From contig NC_089393.1 of assembly GCF_003171515.1 (NCBI RefSeq), positions 744,001 to 808,000 on the forward strand: 64,000 nucleotides of DNA, in the 5' to 3' direction. This stretch comes from Pyrenophora tritici-repentis (lineage: Eukaryota; Ascomycota; Dothideomycetes; Pleosporales; Pleosporaceae). This document shows positions 8,737-20,287 of the stretch, piece by piece; position 1 is the stretch's first letter, and each line of letters begins with the position of its first letter. Under the pieces are notes generated by a model. The model was not told the origin of the DNA and searched no databases. It worked only from the letters and a program-made list of their open reading frames with translations. Made by a program: the position numbers and the translations under genes.

Positions 8737-9381
8737 TCAGCTCACATCCTCATCCTCTTCGTCTCGTTTCCTTTCGCGCTCTTCCTCTTGCTCCTTCAGG
8801 TGCATAGCTTCGACCAGCTCACTTCCTTCCATGCCCACTTCTTCTCCGTTACTGCCATCTGACGGCTGCTTCTCTCGTATGGCCTTTTGCGCTTCCACTC
8901 TCTCCCTAACTAGCTTTGCGATGGCGTTGTCAGTTTGTACGTGCAGTGGCTTCATCTTCTGTTCTAAGTCCCTCTTCAGGTCCCAATTCGGCTTCTTGGG
9001 TTGCAACTTGAACAGGTCCAGCCCTTTATCTTCCGCCTTATCTGCTTCCTGCTGTGCCTTTGTCTCGAGAGCTAATTGCTCCGCCTTGTATTCTAGTGTG
9101 TTTGTGGGGTCGGCGATGGGTAGGTTGTCGAAGCCCAGCTTGACATTCCGTGTCGTGGGGTCATAATTCCGCCCGGACAAATAGGTGGTTGCTACTGATG
9201 GCTCCTCCTCTTCTGTGCGCGTGAGAGCCTGTGACGTCTCGATTTGAGGTTGGGTGGAGGGTGAGTCTGTAGCTTCTGGCGCGTCTGATATTTGCTCTTG
9301 TTTGCGCTTGAGCGACTTCAGCTGCGCAAGGCGCGATTTGCGGTCGTTGGCTGCTGCCGACAGCTTTTCGTGTGAGGACAT
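8737..9381 (-). CDS. Cwf18/CCDC12-family pre-mRNA splicing factor
   Basis: 214 residues, single exon, ATG at 9381. The N-terminal half is Lys/Gln-rich and likely coiled (AAANDRKSRLAQLKSLKRKQ). The family core follows: GRNYDP, then DKGLDLFKLQPKKPNWDLKR and QTDNAIAKLVRERVEAQKA. That order is characteristic of Cwf18 of fission yeast and human CCDC12, small subunits of the Prp19/NineTeen-associated spliceosome. The tail is acidic and basic mixed (EEERERKRDEEDEDVS). It would act in the nucleus in spliceosome activation. It is divergent from the PPR gene, sharing an intergenic region of a few hundred bases. Confidence 0.88.
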   Translation of the reverse strand: MSSHEKLSAAANDRKSRLAQLKSLKRKQEQISDAPEATDSPSTQPQIETSQALTRTEEEEPSVATTYLSGRNYDPTTRNVKLGFDNLPIADPTNTLEYKAEQLALETKAQQEADKAEDKGLDLFKLQPKKPNWDLKRDLEQKMKPLHVQTDNAIAKLVRERVEAQKAIREKQPSDGSNGEEVGMEGSELVEAMHLKEQEEERERKRDEEDEDVS

Positions 9382-9703
9382 AGTGGGAGCTTTGGTATGC
9401 GCCAGGGGAATTTGCGGATGTGCGAGCAGACGGAGGATTATGAAAGTGATGCTGTGAATCCTTTTCTACGCGTAGACTGGCCCTTTTTTTAGAGGCGCGG
9501 TTCTGAGCGTATAAAATGTTGTTGCAAATGTCGTGGTTGTTGTCGTGAGTGTTGAGAGCTCGGAGGTTGAAGATCTTCTCCGGTTAGCGCAGCCTACCAA
9601 CAACGCACTTTCTCAAGTTTTCGCGTGGCTCATAGCCAACTGCAGCCTCATTGAAGCCAAAAGCACCATGGCTCGATGAAGTACGCGACACTTCTGTCCT
9701 CCC
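9382..9703. other. Divergent promoter region Cwf18 / PPR gene
   Basis: About 320 bases (up to about 595 if the PPR start is at 9977) between two divergently transcribed genes. No other gene or clear named motif was seen. Confidence 0.5.
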
Positions 9704-12691
9704 ATGCCCCGTGTCCGCGTCCCCAATGCTAGCCTCATCGCCAGCGCGGACCTTATTTCTCTTCCGTTTCTTGCGCCGAGAGTCTTCGTCGCATCTCGCA
9801 CTGCGTCACGAAATGGAAGCAGCGATGCAGTACAGAAAGAGGAGGAGAAGAAAGCCGCACGTATAGGAAAAATCTCAATTTCAGGGCGCGATGACGCTCA
9901 GGCAGTTCATCAAGAAACCCGGGTACCGCATTATCACCGACCAAGACAAGAGAGCTTTGCTGCGGGGCTCTCACAGATGTTCAGCTACCAGCGAAACCAT
10001 GTAAATGCTTGGAGCCCGGTGAATTGCCTCTATTCCGACATGTTTACTTGGGCTCGCCAGCATGTCCGATCCTACGCCACGACGCCCCGCCATCGTAGTG
10101 GCGCAACTAGATCGTCACAACGCAGAAATGTGCGAGCACCTGAGGCTCGTAGCTCAGCAGGTCTTCTTCGACATAGACATATGCGTGCCTCGAAACGCCT
10201 AGAAGCGCTTGCTCTAGAACAAACACGACTCCACAATTACCTCCGCAGATTACCATCCAACGTTTCGGTGAAAGCGCGAATGAAACGAGGCCAGTACAGG
10301 TCTCTTACACGTCGCATATTGAACCTGCGGCGTTGGGACTCGAATAAGTTGGATTTGACTAGGGCTTCCGATGCTTTGAAAGGACACCTCGGGCTCAATG
10401 CGACATTCGCGGCGCTCGACCGGACCATTTACACAACTCTACGACGACATGCGCGAAGGGTGGTTATGAAACACGATACCCGATGTGTCCACTTGAGCCT
10501 CAAGCTGTTTCCGCGTGGTGTGCCAGTTGGCTCACATGAAGTCTGGAAGAAATGGATGGAATTCGATGTCGGGACCAGGAGATTCTACGCCCGACGGTTG
10601 CTCATATACCTACTGGACCGTAAGCCGGGTCGCGCTTTGCGCTTCATACAAGTCATGGCCAATGATCCGCTTCTACGAGGCCAGAAAACCGAAGCTATTG
10701 CGGATGCTCTCGGCCACCTGTCCAATATCCATACCAAAAAGCTATATCTCGTCAATCAGGGCTGGGGCACCGATTCATCAGTACACAAGCGGATATTTGT
10801 GCCTGCATTTGTACACATATACGAGCAGGCGTTGGCTGCCCAGCATGAAGTCTGTTCTCAGGATCTACTTTACAACCTGGTTGGGCTAGCCGAGATACAG
10901 GACCTAAAGAAGGTATTCGACTGTTTGATCAGACACAACACGGCCATGTTCTTCGATACAGTGTTGCACTATGCGAGCGCATTTGGTGAGGCTGGCGAAG
11001 TACAGTATGCTTTAAGATGTCTTGAGGAGTTTAAAGCGAGACGCACCACTGAAGTATGGGAGTCTATGGTCGAAGAATTAAGACTCCGGTGGACGTGCGC
11101 TACCATACTTCGTAAGAGTACGAGTACCAACCATGATTTCCACCAGACCCCTTTAGTTGTTGCCACTTTGGTGCGCTTGGGAATTAAGATGGATATCCTT
11201 CTTTACAACATTGTCATGAATAATGCAATGGAAGCTGGAGACTACACTACTGCTTTCAAGGTGTTCAACACATTGGAAACCAATGGGCTGAAGCCGGACA
11301 AACATACATACTCGATCCTCCTCCACGGATGTACCTTGCAAAGCAACCCAGAGATGTTCAGGACTTTCGCCCAACATTGTGCCGGTGTAGCTAAAGAAAT
11401 CAAGGACCCTTGGCTAGCAACGGACTACCTCTATTACTTGTATGCGTCTCATCGGGCGGACAATAACCCCGAGCGCAGCTCAGCCCTATTGTGGCATGCC
11501 TATTCCGAACTCTTCTCCGTGGCACCGTTAGAGGTCTTTGCAAACCATGGGACTAACGACTTGAGAGATACCATTTACTCGCAAAACTCATCCACGCCAG
11601 AATACACGCTTCTCACCGCCCCTCCGGTAGCATTGTACATTATGCTACAAATCGAAATCGAATCAGCGCTGGCCATAAGCGACCGACGAGTCTTAAACCT
11701 GTATGAGAAGTTCAAGTCGTACGTCGAAGTAGCCCACGATCCAGCCTTCAAAGCGCTAGTCAAAAATCCAACCATTTGGAACGCCTTCCTTCTTGCTTTC
11801 TGTCAGAAGCAGCAGTTCGCAAGTGCGTCTCAGGCTATTAGAGACATGACAGATGGCCCAGCGAAGCCCAACGTATACAGTTGGAATATATTCATGCAGG
11901 CTTTCTCCAAAACGAAGCAGATACAGGCAGCTGAGCGTGTGTTTGAGATCATGCGTAGCAAGGGTATTGAACCGGATCAGTACACGTACGGGATCTTGCT
12001 GAGAGGATATGCCAAGGCTCAAATGGTGGACCGTATAGGCGACATTCTGGGCCATATCGAAGCTGAGCAAGAAATGGACCCTGACATGATGAGAGCATTG
12101 GCTACAGTAGTCGATAGGCCGCAACTGGTACACACACTGGAGGAGAGTAGACGCCATAAAGAGATGAGAGCACAAGAGAAAATAGAGAGAGAGGCGAAAG
12201 GGGAGCATTCGAGATGGCAACCACCGCAGTTTGAATCCTCCGATGTTAATGCAGCAACAGTGGGCGAATTCCAGTCGACTGCGCCTGACATGACAAGTGC
12301 AAAAAACCATGTACTTGGCTCTCTGCCAAACGAGTCAGTCATTCCCGAAGAGCCATCCAGCCCACCTCCCATCACCGAGGCCACTGATAGTGAGGAGTTG
12401 CTACAGCGTAGCATTCGGCCCACGCGCTTTTCTACCGCTACCAAAACCAATCTGCGAGACCCCGAGGTTCAATACCGTAAACTTCAAGAGCAAATGGGTC
12501 TTATCGAGCCTACTGAGTCTCCAGTCGGCTTCCAATCTCAAGAACAATCTAAGCTATTCGGTGCAAATTTGGAGCTCAAAAGCATGATGGAGAAGGCCAG
12601 GCATAGACAACAACCTGAGAAACCTGCTGTTGCGAAAAAGGCGCACAGGTTCAACCTTGCTAAGCCTTGGAAGGGCGATAACCCAGAGTGA
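9704..12691 (+). CDS. Mitochondrial pentatricopeptide-repeat (PPR) protein
   Basis: Open from ATG 9704 (995 residues). A second ATG at 9977 (M92) would give 904 residues and is followed by an Arg/Ser/Thr-rich stretch (QHVRSYATTPRHRSG) that looks like a mitochondrial presequence, so either start is possible. PPR motifs are clear at two places: VMNNAMEAGDYTTAFKVFNT...GLKPDKHTYSILLHGC, and IFMQAFSKTKQIQAAERVFE...GIEPDQYTYGILLRGY. Fungal PPR proteins bind organellar RNA and help its processing or translation; the specific target cannot be told from sequence. The C-terminal ~170 residues are charged and low complexity. No introns are needed. Confidence 0.88.
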   Translation: MPRVRVPNASLIASADLISLPFLAPRVFVASRTASRNGSSDAVQKEEEKKAARIGKISISGRDDAQAVHQETRVPHYHRPRQESFAAGLSQMFSYQRNHVNAWSPVNCLYSDMFTWARQHVRSYATTPRHRSGATRSSQRRNVRAPEARSSAGLLRHRHMRASKRLEALALEQTRLHNYLRRLPSNVSVKARMKRGQYRSLTRRILNLRRWDSNKLDLTRASDALKGHLGLNATFAALDRTIYTTLRRHARRVVMKHDTRCVHLSLKLFPRGVPVGSHEVWKKWMEFDVGTRRFYARRLLIYLLDRKPGRALRFIQVMANDPLLRGQKTEAIADALGHLSNIHTKKLYLVNQGWGTDSSVHKRIFVPAFVHIYEQALAAQHEVCSQDLLYNLVGLAEIQDLKKVFDCLIRHNTAMFFDTVLHYASAFGEAGEVQYALRCLEEFKARRTTEVWESMVEELRLRWTCATILRKSTSTNHDFHQTPLVVATLVRLGIKMDILLYNIVMNNAMEAGDYTTAFKVFNTLETNGLKPDKHTYSILLHGCTLQSNPEMFRTFAQHCAGVAKEIKDPWLATDYLYYLYASHRADNNPERSSALLWHAYSELFSVAPLEVFANHGTNDLRDTIYSQNSSTPEYTLLTAPPVALYIMLQIEIESALAISDRRVLNLYEKFKSYVEVAHDPAFKALVKNPTIWNAFLLAFCQKQQFASASQAIRDMTDGPAKPNVYSWNIFMQAFSKTKQIQAAERVFEIMRSKGIEPDQYTYGILLRGYAKAQMVDRIGDILGHIEAEQEMDPDMMRALATVVDRPQLVHTLEESRRHKEMRAQEKIEREAKGEHSRWQPPQFESSDVNAATVGEFQSTAPDMTSAKNHVLGSLPNESVIPEEPSSPPPITEATDSEELLQRSIRPTRFSTATKTNLRDPEVQYRKLQEQMGLIEPTESPVGFQSQEQSKLFGANLELKSMMEKARHRQQPEKPAVAKKAHRFNLAKPWKGDNPE

Positions 12692-14996
12692 TAAGACTTT
12701 GTAGCAGATGTAGAACGAAAATTACGATACCTTGACACGATTGAACGGGTTTACATAGTGTGAATATAATCATTCAACATGTGCACACATAACCTTAGTC
12801 GAGCTTGTATAATTCGGCAAGGCGCATAGCCACACCACTCCCACCGATTCTCACCACACCGACTTGAACAAAACCGCCCTTCGCGAACAAACAGCTACTA
12901 TTCACACACCGTAAAATCCTTATCTACCCCCAAAACCCATCTTGGCACACAACATCCGTCCGCCACAGCACCCAGCCTCCACCACCCACCACACGGCCGG
13001 TCCGTGGTACACCAAGCCACACCCCCAAACCTTATATCGCGGGAATCGTAGCCGTGTGAGACGCCTACTTTCCACACCTCGACTCTAAACTTACCCAAAA
13101 CAGTAGGCACTCGAGACACATACAACGCACCCGAGACATTGCGCTGGGCTGGCTTTTCCGCGTAACTCCCGATGCAGGTTTGCTTGCAGACGGTGGTGTA
13201 CTGGTCAAAGAGAGGCACACACATACATTCCCTCCTCTCCACGATAATCTTTTTCTACATACTATTCTCTCCTCTCGCGGGCGCAAGACCGGCACCTTCC
13301 ACCGTCCTCATCACCCCCATGCGCCGTGCATCTCGTAATCAAAATTGCCGATCACACCATACTTAAATCCACCCAAAGCCGAGACACCCGGATTGGCACC
13401 TATAGTGTGCCCGATCCGGACCGGCCAAAAAACTGCTTACCCACACATTTCCCGGTATGGTGCTTTTGTTACCTCTTTGTCAGGATTTCGGGGCTGAGGT
13501 GAGTAGTGGTCGGGTACTGCACCCGTGTTTCGCAGCTGGAATCAACGGTTTAGAAGCAAAGTTGCCGGTTTGGGTATGTGTGGGATGACTTTTTGGGGCG
13601 CCGGTGCGGTTTCATAGGTAGTTCGTTTAATGTGTGTGACGGTATGTCGGATGGTGGCACGGTTCGCGTGGTTGGTCAGAGTGTGTGGAGGGGGATTGAT
13701 GGATTTGAGAGGTCGTTGGTCGTTGGGAGCTCGTAGTCAGTTGCTGGCTTGCTATTGAGTGCTGATTCGTATAGCAAATATTTGGCGACTTTCACCGTGG
13801 TGTTGGCTGTGGTAGTGAGAAACTTAAGAAAATCGTATGATGTTTTGGATTGAAAGGGAAGGTACAGCCGGTGCTTCACCGTTGAAGAATACACAAGGGT
13901 CGGCTTCAGTTTCCTGTATGTAGACCCTTTCCAAGGTTCTAATGATAAGGGAAAAGGAAAAGCTGGGGTCAACGGTTCGAGCGCATTGCGGGGATATCGT
14001 GGTTATGCCTCGCTCCTGTCAGTCAGACTATTGGACTGCTATTCTGCAAGTGTCCTTACACCCTGTCGCTACACGTTTTTCGTTCCATACCCCGTGGTAA
14101 GCATTTTCTTTTCGAATGGATCCGTATGACGTAGCAGGTAAACGCGTGGAGTATCTCCGGGAATTCTCGACTCCGACCCCGTGGCGGTCATGGCCCACAA
14201 CATCTCCACAGACTCGGAAGAAGAGTAGAACGAGAACAAAATCCGAACCGTTATCCGCCCGATCTCACGCCTGTCCGAACTGGTTCGTCCGACATTCTAT
14301 TGTGACTTTGAAAACTTCGAAGTGACAACCGCGTTAAGTTGCAATTAGTGTCTAGAAGCAAGTTTCATCGCCAAGCCTGACGATCTACACGGTGCGCGCA
14401 TACTTCACCTACGAGCATCGATGCGGTGAATTTCATCTTACTGGGCACGACCTTGGAACGGCGTACATCGGCTGTGTAACACCGTAGCAGCCAACAGTCA
14501 TCTCGATTACCAACCAACAGTCCATTCGCTACTCCACATTTTGGGTTGAAAATGACGTTCCGCACTGTCGACGTCAAAGGACGATTACAGTGCCAAGCTT
14601 TAGAGGCTCAAAAGCTGGCACCGACATGGACCCGCAACCAGTAGGATTCCAGCGCTTGGGTATGGCTTAACCCTGACAAGCATTTCATTACCCCAGTTTG
14701 TCCATGAGCGACAGGACTAGTCGGCCGGGGGCCGTTGGGCTATCACACCATGACGTCGAGATTTGGCACACGATCACGAGATACATCGGGCTTCGCTAAG
14801 CAACGTGGTACTGATGGGGTAGAAGTGTGGTGACGACCTATCGGTACACGGGTTGCCGTTATGACGGCATCTGGGGGCTCCAGTTGCCCCAGAAGTGGAG
14901 TAAACATGGCAAGTTTATATAGGCTTGGAGACCCCACGATACTCCGTACTTTTCGACGCAATTGATCGGCGCGAACACAGAGCCCTTTACACAACC
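12692..14996. other. Intergenic, no gene seen
   Basis: About 2.3 kb between the PPR gene and the transporter. Only short frames occur, most lacking an ATG or any motif (for example 13972-13676 minus opens with TTG). The part just before 14997 should hold the transporter promoter. Confidence 0.5.
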
Positions 14997-16935
14997 ATGG
15001 CGATAACAGATCGGTTTCGGGGGCATTCACATGCTTCACCAGCGTCGTCTACGATGATTGACCAGGATCCTGAGAAGAAACCACAGATGCTCAAGGGCGG
15101 CGTGAAAGAAATCTTCCGCATGCGAATCATAGCAATGGCGATCATTGTTTCAATGGGTGGTGTATGTATGGGATGGTGAGGTTAGAAGCATCACAGCTAA
15201 CGCATACAGTTCATCTTTGGATACGATACCGGCCAGATCTCAGGTTTCCTAGAGATGCCGGATTTTCTTGACAGGTTCGCAGACCAAACGGATCCAGAAA
15301 CAGGCGGGCCAGCGTTCAGCAACTGGAAGTCTGGTTTAATTGTAGCTCTGGTATGTCAAAGTACCTTTCGCCGTAAGATTGATCATCAACTGACAAATTT
15401 GGTAGCTGTCTATCGGCACGCTTATGGGCGCTTTAATCGCTGCTCCCGTCGCAGACAGGTTTGGTCGCAAATACTCAATCGTTTTCTGGAACATCATCTT
15501 CTGCGTCGGAGTCATCGTCCAGATCACAACTGTCAACACATGGTACCAAATCTCCCTTGGTCGATGGGTCGCTGGTTTGGGTGTTGGAGCTCTTTCGGTG
15601 CTCACACCCATGTACCAGTCCGAGACAGCTCCACGATACGTTCGAGGTGCGTTAGTGTCCTGCTACCAACTATTCATCACGCTCGGCATCTTCACCGCAT
15701 ACGCAATAAACTTCGGTACAGAGGCTAGACTGAGTTCCTGGTCATGGAAGGTCCCCATGGGCATTGGCTTCATCTGGTCAGCATTGATGATTGTCGGAAT
15801 ACTCTTCATGCAGGAATCTCCTCGTTGGGAGTATCGCAAGGGCAAGATTGAAAGCGCGACACACACTGTGGCGCTCACATATGGTGTTCCGGAAGATCAC
15901 CCAGAGGTCCAGCGCGAGATTCAGGAGATTCAGAAGAAGTTTGAGGCGGAGAATGCAGGTGGTGGACACCATCCATGGTACGAAATCTTCACTGGCCCGC
16001 GCATGAGGTACCGTGTTCTACTCGGTATTGCTCTGCAGGCTCTGCAACAACTCACGGGCGCCAACTAGTAAGTCTAGTCTACCAAGCGACACAGAAACAA
16101 CATATTGACCTTCTGTCTAGCTACTTCTACTATGGCACTACCATCTTCCAATCCGTCGGTATCCAAAACTCCTACGTCACATCCATGATCCTGGGTGGTG
16201 TAAACTTCGGCATGACTATCCCCGGCCTCTACGTAGTAGAAAAGTTTGGAAGAAGATCTTCACTCATCGTCGGAGGCTTATGGATGTCCATGTGCTTCCT
16301 TGTGTTCGCGTCAGTAGGCCACTTCGTCCTTACCAACCCTGATGGAAGCACGAGCCAAGGCGCCGGATATGCCATGATTATTTTCGCCTGTCTCTTCATC
16401 GCAGGCTACGCCATGACATGGGGACCAATCATTTGGGCGGTCATTGGAGAAATTTATCCGTCGAGATACAGAGCCAAGGCCATGGCTTTGGCAACAGCCA
16501 GTAACTGGACCTGGAACTTTTTAATCTCTTTCTGTAAGACGACACCATTTCAACCCACGTTCTATATTACCGTTTGCTAACAAAACCCCAGTTACCCCTT
16601 ACATCACCGCCGCCATTGATTACAGATACGGCTATGTCTTCGCAGCATGCTGTTTCACCGGCGCCGTAGTGGTATACTTCTTCGTCTGTGAATCCCACGG
16701 TCGCACCCTCGAGGAAATCGACACCATGTACATCTTACATGTTACACCCTGGAAGAGCAAGCACTGGACGCCTACTCCCGGAGAGGAACTGCCAGCGCTA
16801 GATAATACGTACCTGACGCCTGGTGCGAGGGGTATCAAGAAGGGTAATGAGGCTAGAGCGCCTGAGCAGATGAGAACAGAGGATGTTCCCGTGACGGATG
16901 CGGATATGCAGGCCAGTGGCGCGAGGAAAGAGTAG
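14997..16935 (+). CDS. MFS hexose/monosaccharide transporter
   Basis: Five exons: 14997-15161, 15210-15350, 15406-16067, 16121-16533, 16592-16935, with four introns of 48-58 nt; joined they encode 574 residues. It has the sugar-porter signatures: FGYDTGQISGFLEM in the first membrane helix, DRFGRK after helix 2, GRWVAGLGVGALSVLTPMYQSE in helix 4, PESPRW-like QESPRWEYRKG after helix 6, LQQLTGANYYFYYGTTIF in helix 7, and a degenerate final motif CESHGRTLEEID in place of PETKGRSLEE. The N-terminus is about 30 residues before the first helix and the C-terminal tail is about 75 residues and hydrophilic. It should import glucose or a related hexose by proton symport or facilitated diffusion across the plasma membrane; substrate not determined. 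Confidence 0.93.
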
Positions 16936-17385
16936 TATTGTATACCCTAGAGGTAGCGATGGTTTGTTATTTTCATAGCGAACATATGATTCAGTCTATC
17001 GGATTTCATTCTGAAACCTTAAATCCTTCATCGCAAAGTGACTCGTCGTTCATTTCAAATTGTGCCAAAACGTGTCAGCCTCCTTAAGCCCCAGATTGCA
17101 AATTCATGCACAACGGCCTTCCCCACGCCTTTCTAGCTTAGCTACTTAAAGAAAAAAAAGTCCTTGCAGCGGACTTTTTCCGATCAACCGTACAGATAGC
17201 GAGCGGGATAGTGCACAGAAAAAAAGTAGGTTACAAAAAGCACTCCCTTCATTGCCGTTCCCTATCTACCATAGGTAAACAACTTTCCCACCGTTTATCT
17301 GAGCATTGCGCCACAGGCGCAGCGCAGAAAAGTAAAAATGCAAAAAAGAAATTGTTCGAAGAATCCCAAGCAAGCTCAGGCACGT
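16936..17385. other. Intergenic, no gene seen
   Basis: About 450 bases between the transporter stop and tRNA-Phe. It includes an A-run near 17150. Nothing else was recognised. Confidence 0.5.
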
Positions 17386-17472
17386 TGTCCCCTTCGTGGA
17401 TCGAACACGATACCTCCAGATTTAATGACCGAAGACTTCAGTCTGGCGCTCTCCCAATTGAGCTAAGGAGAC
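17386..17472 (-). tRNA. tRNA-Phe (GAA) with 14-nt intron
   Basis: On the minus strand the cloverleaf is complete. The acceptor GTCTCCT pairs with AGGGGAC, a D-arm contains TTAGCTCAATTGGGAGAGC (A box), the anticodon stem CCAGA pairs with TCTGG around loop CTGAAGA with anticodon GAA, and the T-arm contains GTGTTCGATCCAC (B box). A 14-nt intron (TCTTCGGTCATTAA) sits one base 3' of the anticodon, the canonical eukaryotic position. The discriminator base is A. Mature length is 73 nt before CCA addition. Confidence 0.94.
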
Positions 17473-17808
17473 GGGTTTTTGATGAAAGAAAACCCAGTCT
17501 GTAATAATATATACGCGGGTTGTTTACGGTGGAGGCGAGATGATGCGGCGCAGCAACAGTGGTCCGATCCATAATTGCTGATTTTGTGGGGTTAGGGCGC
17601 GCGGCAGGACTTGACTTTTCATTGGCGAGGTTGTTGGTCTCCGGGGGGACTGAGACCGGGACTGGCGTGCTGGAAGCACCACTGAATCTGCTGACATGCG
17701 CCGGCCTATTGCGGAAGTCGTGCTGACATCACTGTTCGCGACGACTAATTAGACCGACACCGCCAATAATCTTGGTGGTGGAGAAGATTGCGCAAATACA
17801 GCATCAGG

Positions 17809-18840
17809 ATGGCAATTGTGCAGAATTGGCTGCCGCCGTCGCGCGAGAATTGGGAGCTTGTATACACTGTTTTTCAGTACTTTCCTCTTGTAAGCTTTCG
17901 CGCCCCTCGCTCTCTCTCCCAACAGCGTTTTGCGACCCCGCAACGACATCTGCTGTCGTGTATGTACCTCACCATGGATGGGCTTGCTGACATGCGGTCT
18001 CAACAAGATCACGGTAGTGCAATGGCTTGGGGATTACTACCCGCAGGGCAAAACATCGATTGAGTCGCGGCTCAACGTGAACGGCAGGATAGGATGGGCA
18101 ACAATGGAGGTGGTCGGCCCTATTACGCTGCTGTACATGATGTACTCATTGCCAAAGGAAGTGGGCATTGAAGAGCTACCATGGGGCAATTGGACAATGG
18201 CTGGTTGCTATGTAAGTGTGACCCAGGCGATGCTGCAGGAGATGAACTCATCAGACATAAGGTCATCCACTACATGTATCGCGCGGTGATTTCGCCACTC
18301 TTCCTCAACCCAAGTATGTCTCCCATACATGTATCGGTTTGGTCTTCGGCCGTTGCTTTTCAGATGTTCAACGCCATTTCCATTGGCGGATACCTAGCAG
18401 GCTATGGACCAACATCACAGTTCGAATGGGCGGCGCGGGAGGAATGGGTGTTTGTCGGGCTCGTCATCTGGTGCTGGGGACTCATGGGCAACATGTTTCA
18501 CGACGACGACTTGCGCGAGATTCGCCGATCAGCGGACCGCAAGCAGCGCAAGGAAGCCAAGGAGCAGGGTAAGCCGGTAGAGAGTGTGGACAAGATTTAC
18601 ATGCTCCCGAAGAATGGGCTCTTCAAATACTCGCTGCATGCGCACTACCTCTGCGAATGGATCGAGTGGGGAGGATGGTGGATCATTGGGGGGTGGAAAT
18701 GCCATCCTGCGCGCACGTTTTTGCTCAACGAGATTGCGACGATGCTGCCACGTGCGCTGCAGGGCAAGAGATGGTACGAGAAGAAGTTTGGGAAGGAAAA
18801 GCTTCAAGGCCGCAAGGCGATCATTCCGGGCTTGGTATAA
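17809..18840 (+). CDS. Steroid 5-alpha-reductase-like oxidoreductase
   Basis: Three exons: 17809-17889, 18008-18211, 18262-18840; 287 residues. Both introns are best ended at AAG acceptors (18007, 18261), which restore the family frame; using the nearby CAG at 18254 would hit a stop. Family features: N-terminal WLPPSRENWELVYTVFQYFP, central NGRIGWATMEVVGPITLLYMM, HYMYRAVISPLFLNPSMSPIH, and the C-terminal catalytic part YMLPKNGLFKYSLHAHYLCE then IATMLPRALQGKRWYEKKFG, typical of the 3-oxo-5-alpha-steroid 4-dehydrogenase fold. It is a multi-pass ER membrane protein using NADPH to reduce a conjugated double bond. The fungal substrate is unknown; a sterol or polyprenol-type substrate is an inference. 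Confidence 0.88.
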
Positions 18841-20287
18841 GGTAGAGACCAGGGGCTGGGTCGGTTTGGAAAGTGAGAGTAGTAACGCTAGGATGCAGTG
18901 CAAGGCGACGGTACACTAATCATGACACTGCGGTGGCTGACGATGGCGGAGGCGAGAATGCACACGAACACGGGCAGGGTACATGACAATTCAGTGGCTA
19001 ATAAATCTAATGGATAGTTTGTTCTTCATACGTTGGCAATTGCTTTTCTGGATATAGTTCAGCCAGCGATTGCACGTGGCCAGTGCCAGATTACGAGATG
19101 AGCAGGGTGGGTTCCGAGTTTGACAGTAGCTAGAGGTCCAGAATGCAGACACGAGCGAGGGAGATACGAAGGACGCCTCTTAGTGGGATGACATTGCTGT
19201 GCAGGGTGGATAGCACATGTATGTACAGTACATACGGCGTACATATGAGCCGAGGTGGGTGCGCACCAGGACAGCGCTGACCATCCTAATATAGAGTGGC
19301 CACGGGTGCACGGGCTGGAAAGGCAGAAAGTCTCGTATTATGATGTATTGGACTGGGGGGGGGGTTGCAGCTTTTGCATTGTTTCCAACTTTTTGCGCGA
19401 CGGGTTATGGGTAGGGTATGAGGTAACTGGCAATCAAAGTGTAATGGGTGTGATGGAGCAACGGTTGGCAAGTGGGCGACCCTGCGTCATGAGGACAGCA
19501 GCGGTGCGACGAGCAGCGAGCATCATGCCATGGGCCCTAGGACGAAAGGTGCAGCAAAGACAGATCTCCCAGACGCGCCTCAGCCATGCACAGGCTGCAT
19601 TAGTCCTTAGCCAGCTCCACGGCCCTTCACAACCTCCCCTTTCGGGCCTGGGGCTAGTCAGCGTTGGGTGCACTAGACTCCGGGTTGCCGTCTAAAGCTC
19701 CAGGCCACTCGATACCGGCTGCAACACAATAAGGGCTTGGCGGACGACGGCGAGCGTAAAGGATGATTTGGGGGCGCTGAGGTTGCGACATTGCGACGGC
19801 AATTGTGTATCAAAAGGCATGCAAGCCCATCAGCATTCAGCGCAAATCACTCTTCGTGTCGTCAAGTTGCCGCCAGCACGGTTCAGCTCAAACCAAACAG
19901 GCGCGCGCTGCCCGTTGTTGGGTTCGGCAGCGCAATCAACAGGCCCTTGGCGCTGCCATCGCCCATCTTTCTCCCGTGCATGCTCCACTTTGACTCCTGC
20001 ACAACCTCGCCCGTCGCCCACTCGTAACCAAAGGACCGCGTCCATACATCATCATTGCGGATCCACGGGCGGAGAAACAGCAGATCACCGCCCAGTTCAC
20101 TAGCAAACCAGCGGTCCCACGGTGCTGCAGCAGCATTCCGCGACACTAACTTCCTCACCCTCTCAGCTTCGAAACTTACCTTTGCCCTACCCCCGGCCGC
20201 CGTCTCTGGGTCCCTCGTTTCCAGCCTTCGTCGCTCCTTTGTTCGTGTCTGGCTTTCTGCCTGCAATTGCTCATTGTCATCGTCAAA
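18841..20287. other. Intergenic, no gene seen
   Basis: About 1.4 kb. It contains a run of ten G at about 19355-19364. The 3' part (about 19900-20287) is C/T-rich, as is common in promoters of highly expressed filamentous-fungal genes, and should drive the next gene. Confidence 0.5.

Noticed and set aside
13676..13972. 98-codon minus-strand frame
   Set aside because: Opens with TTG, has no motif and no neighbouring exon.
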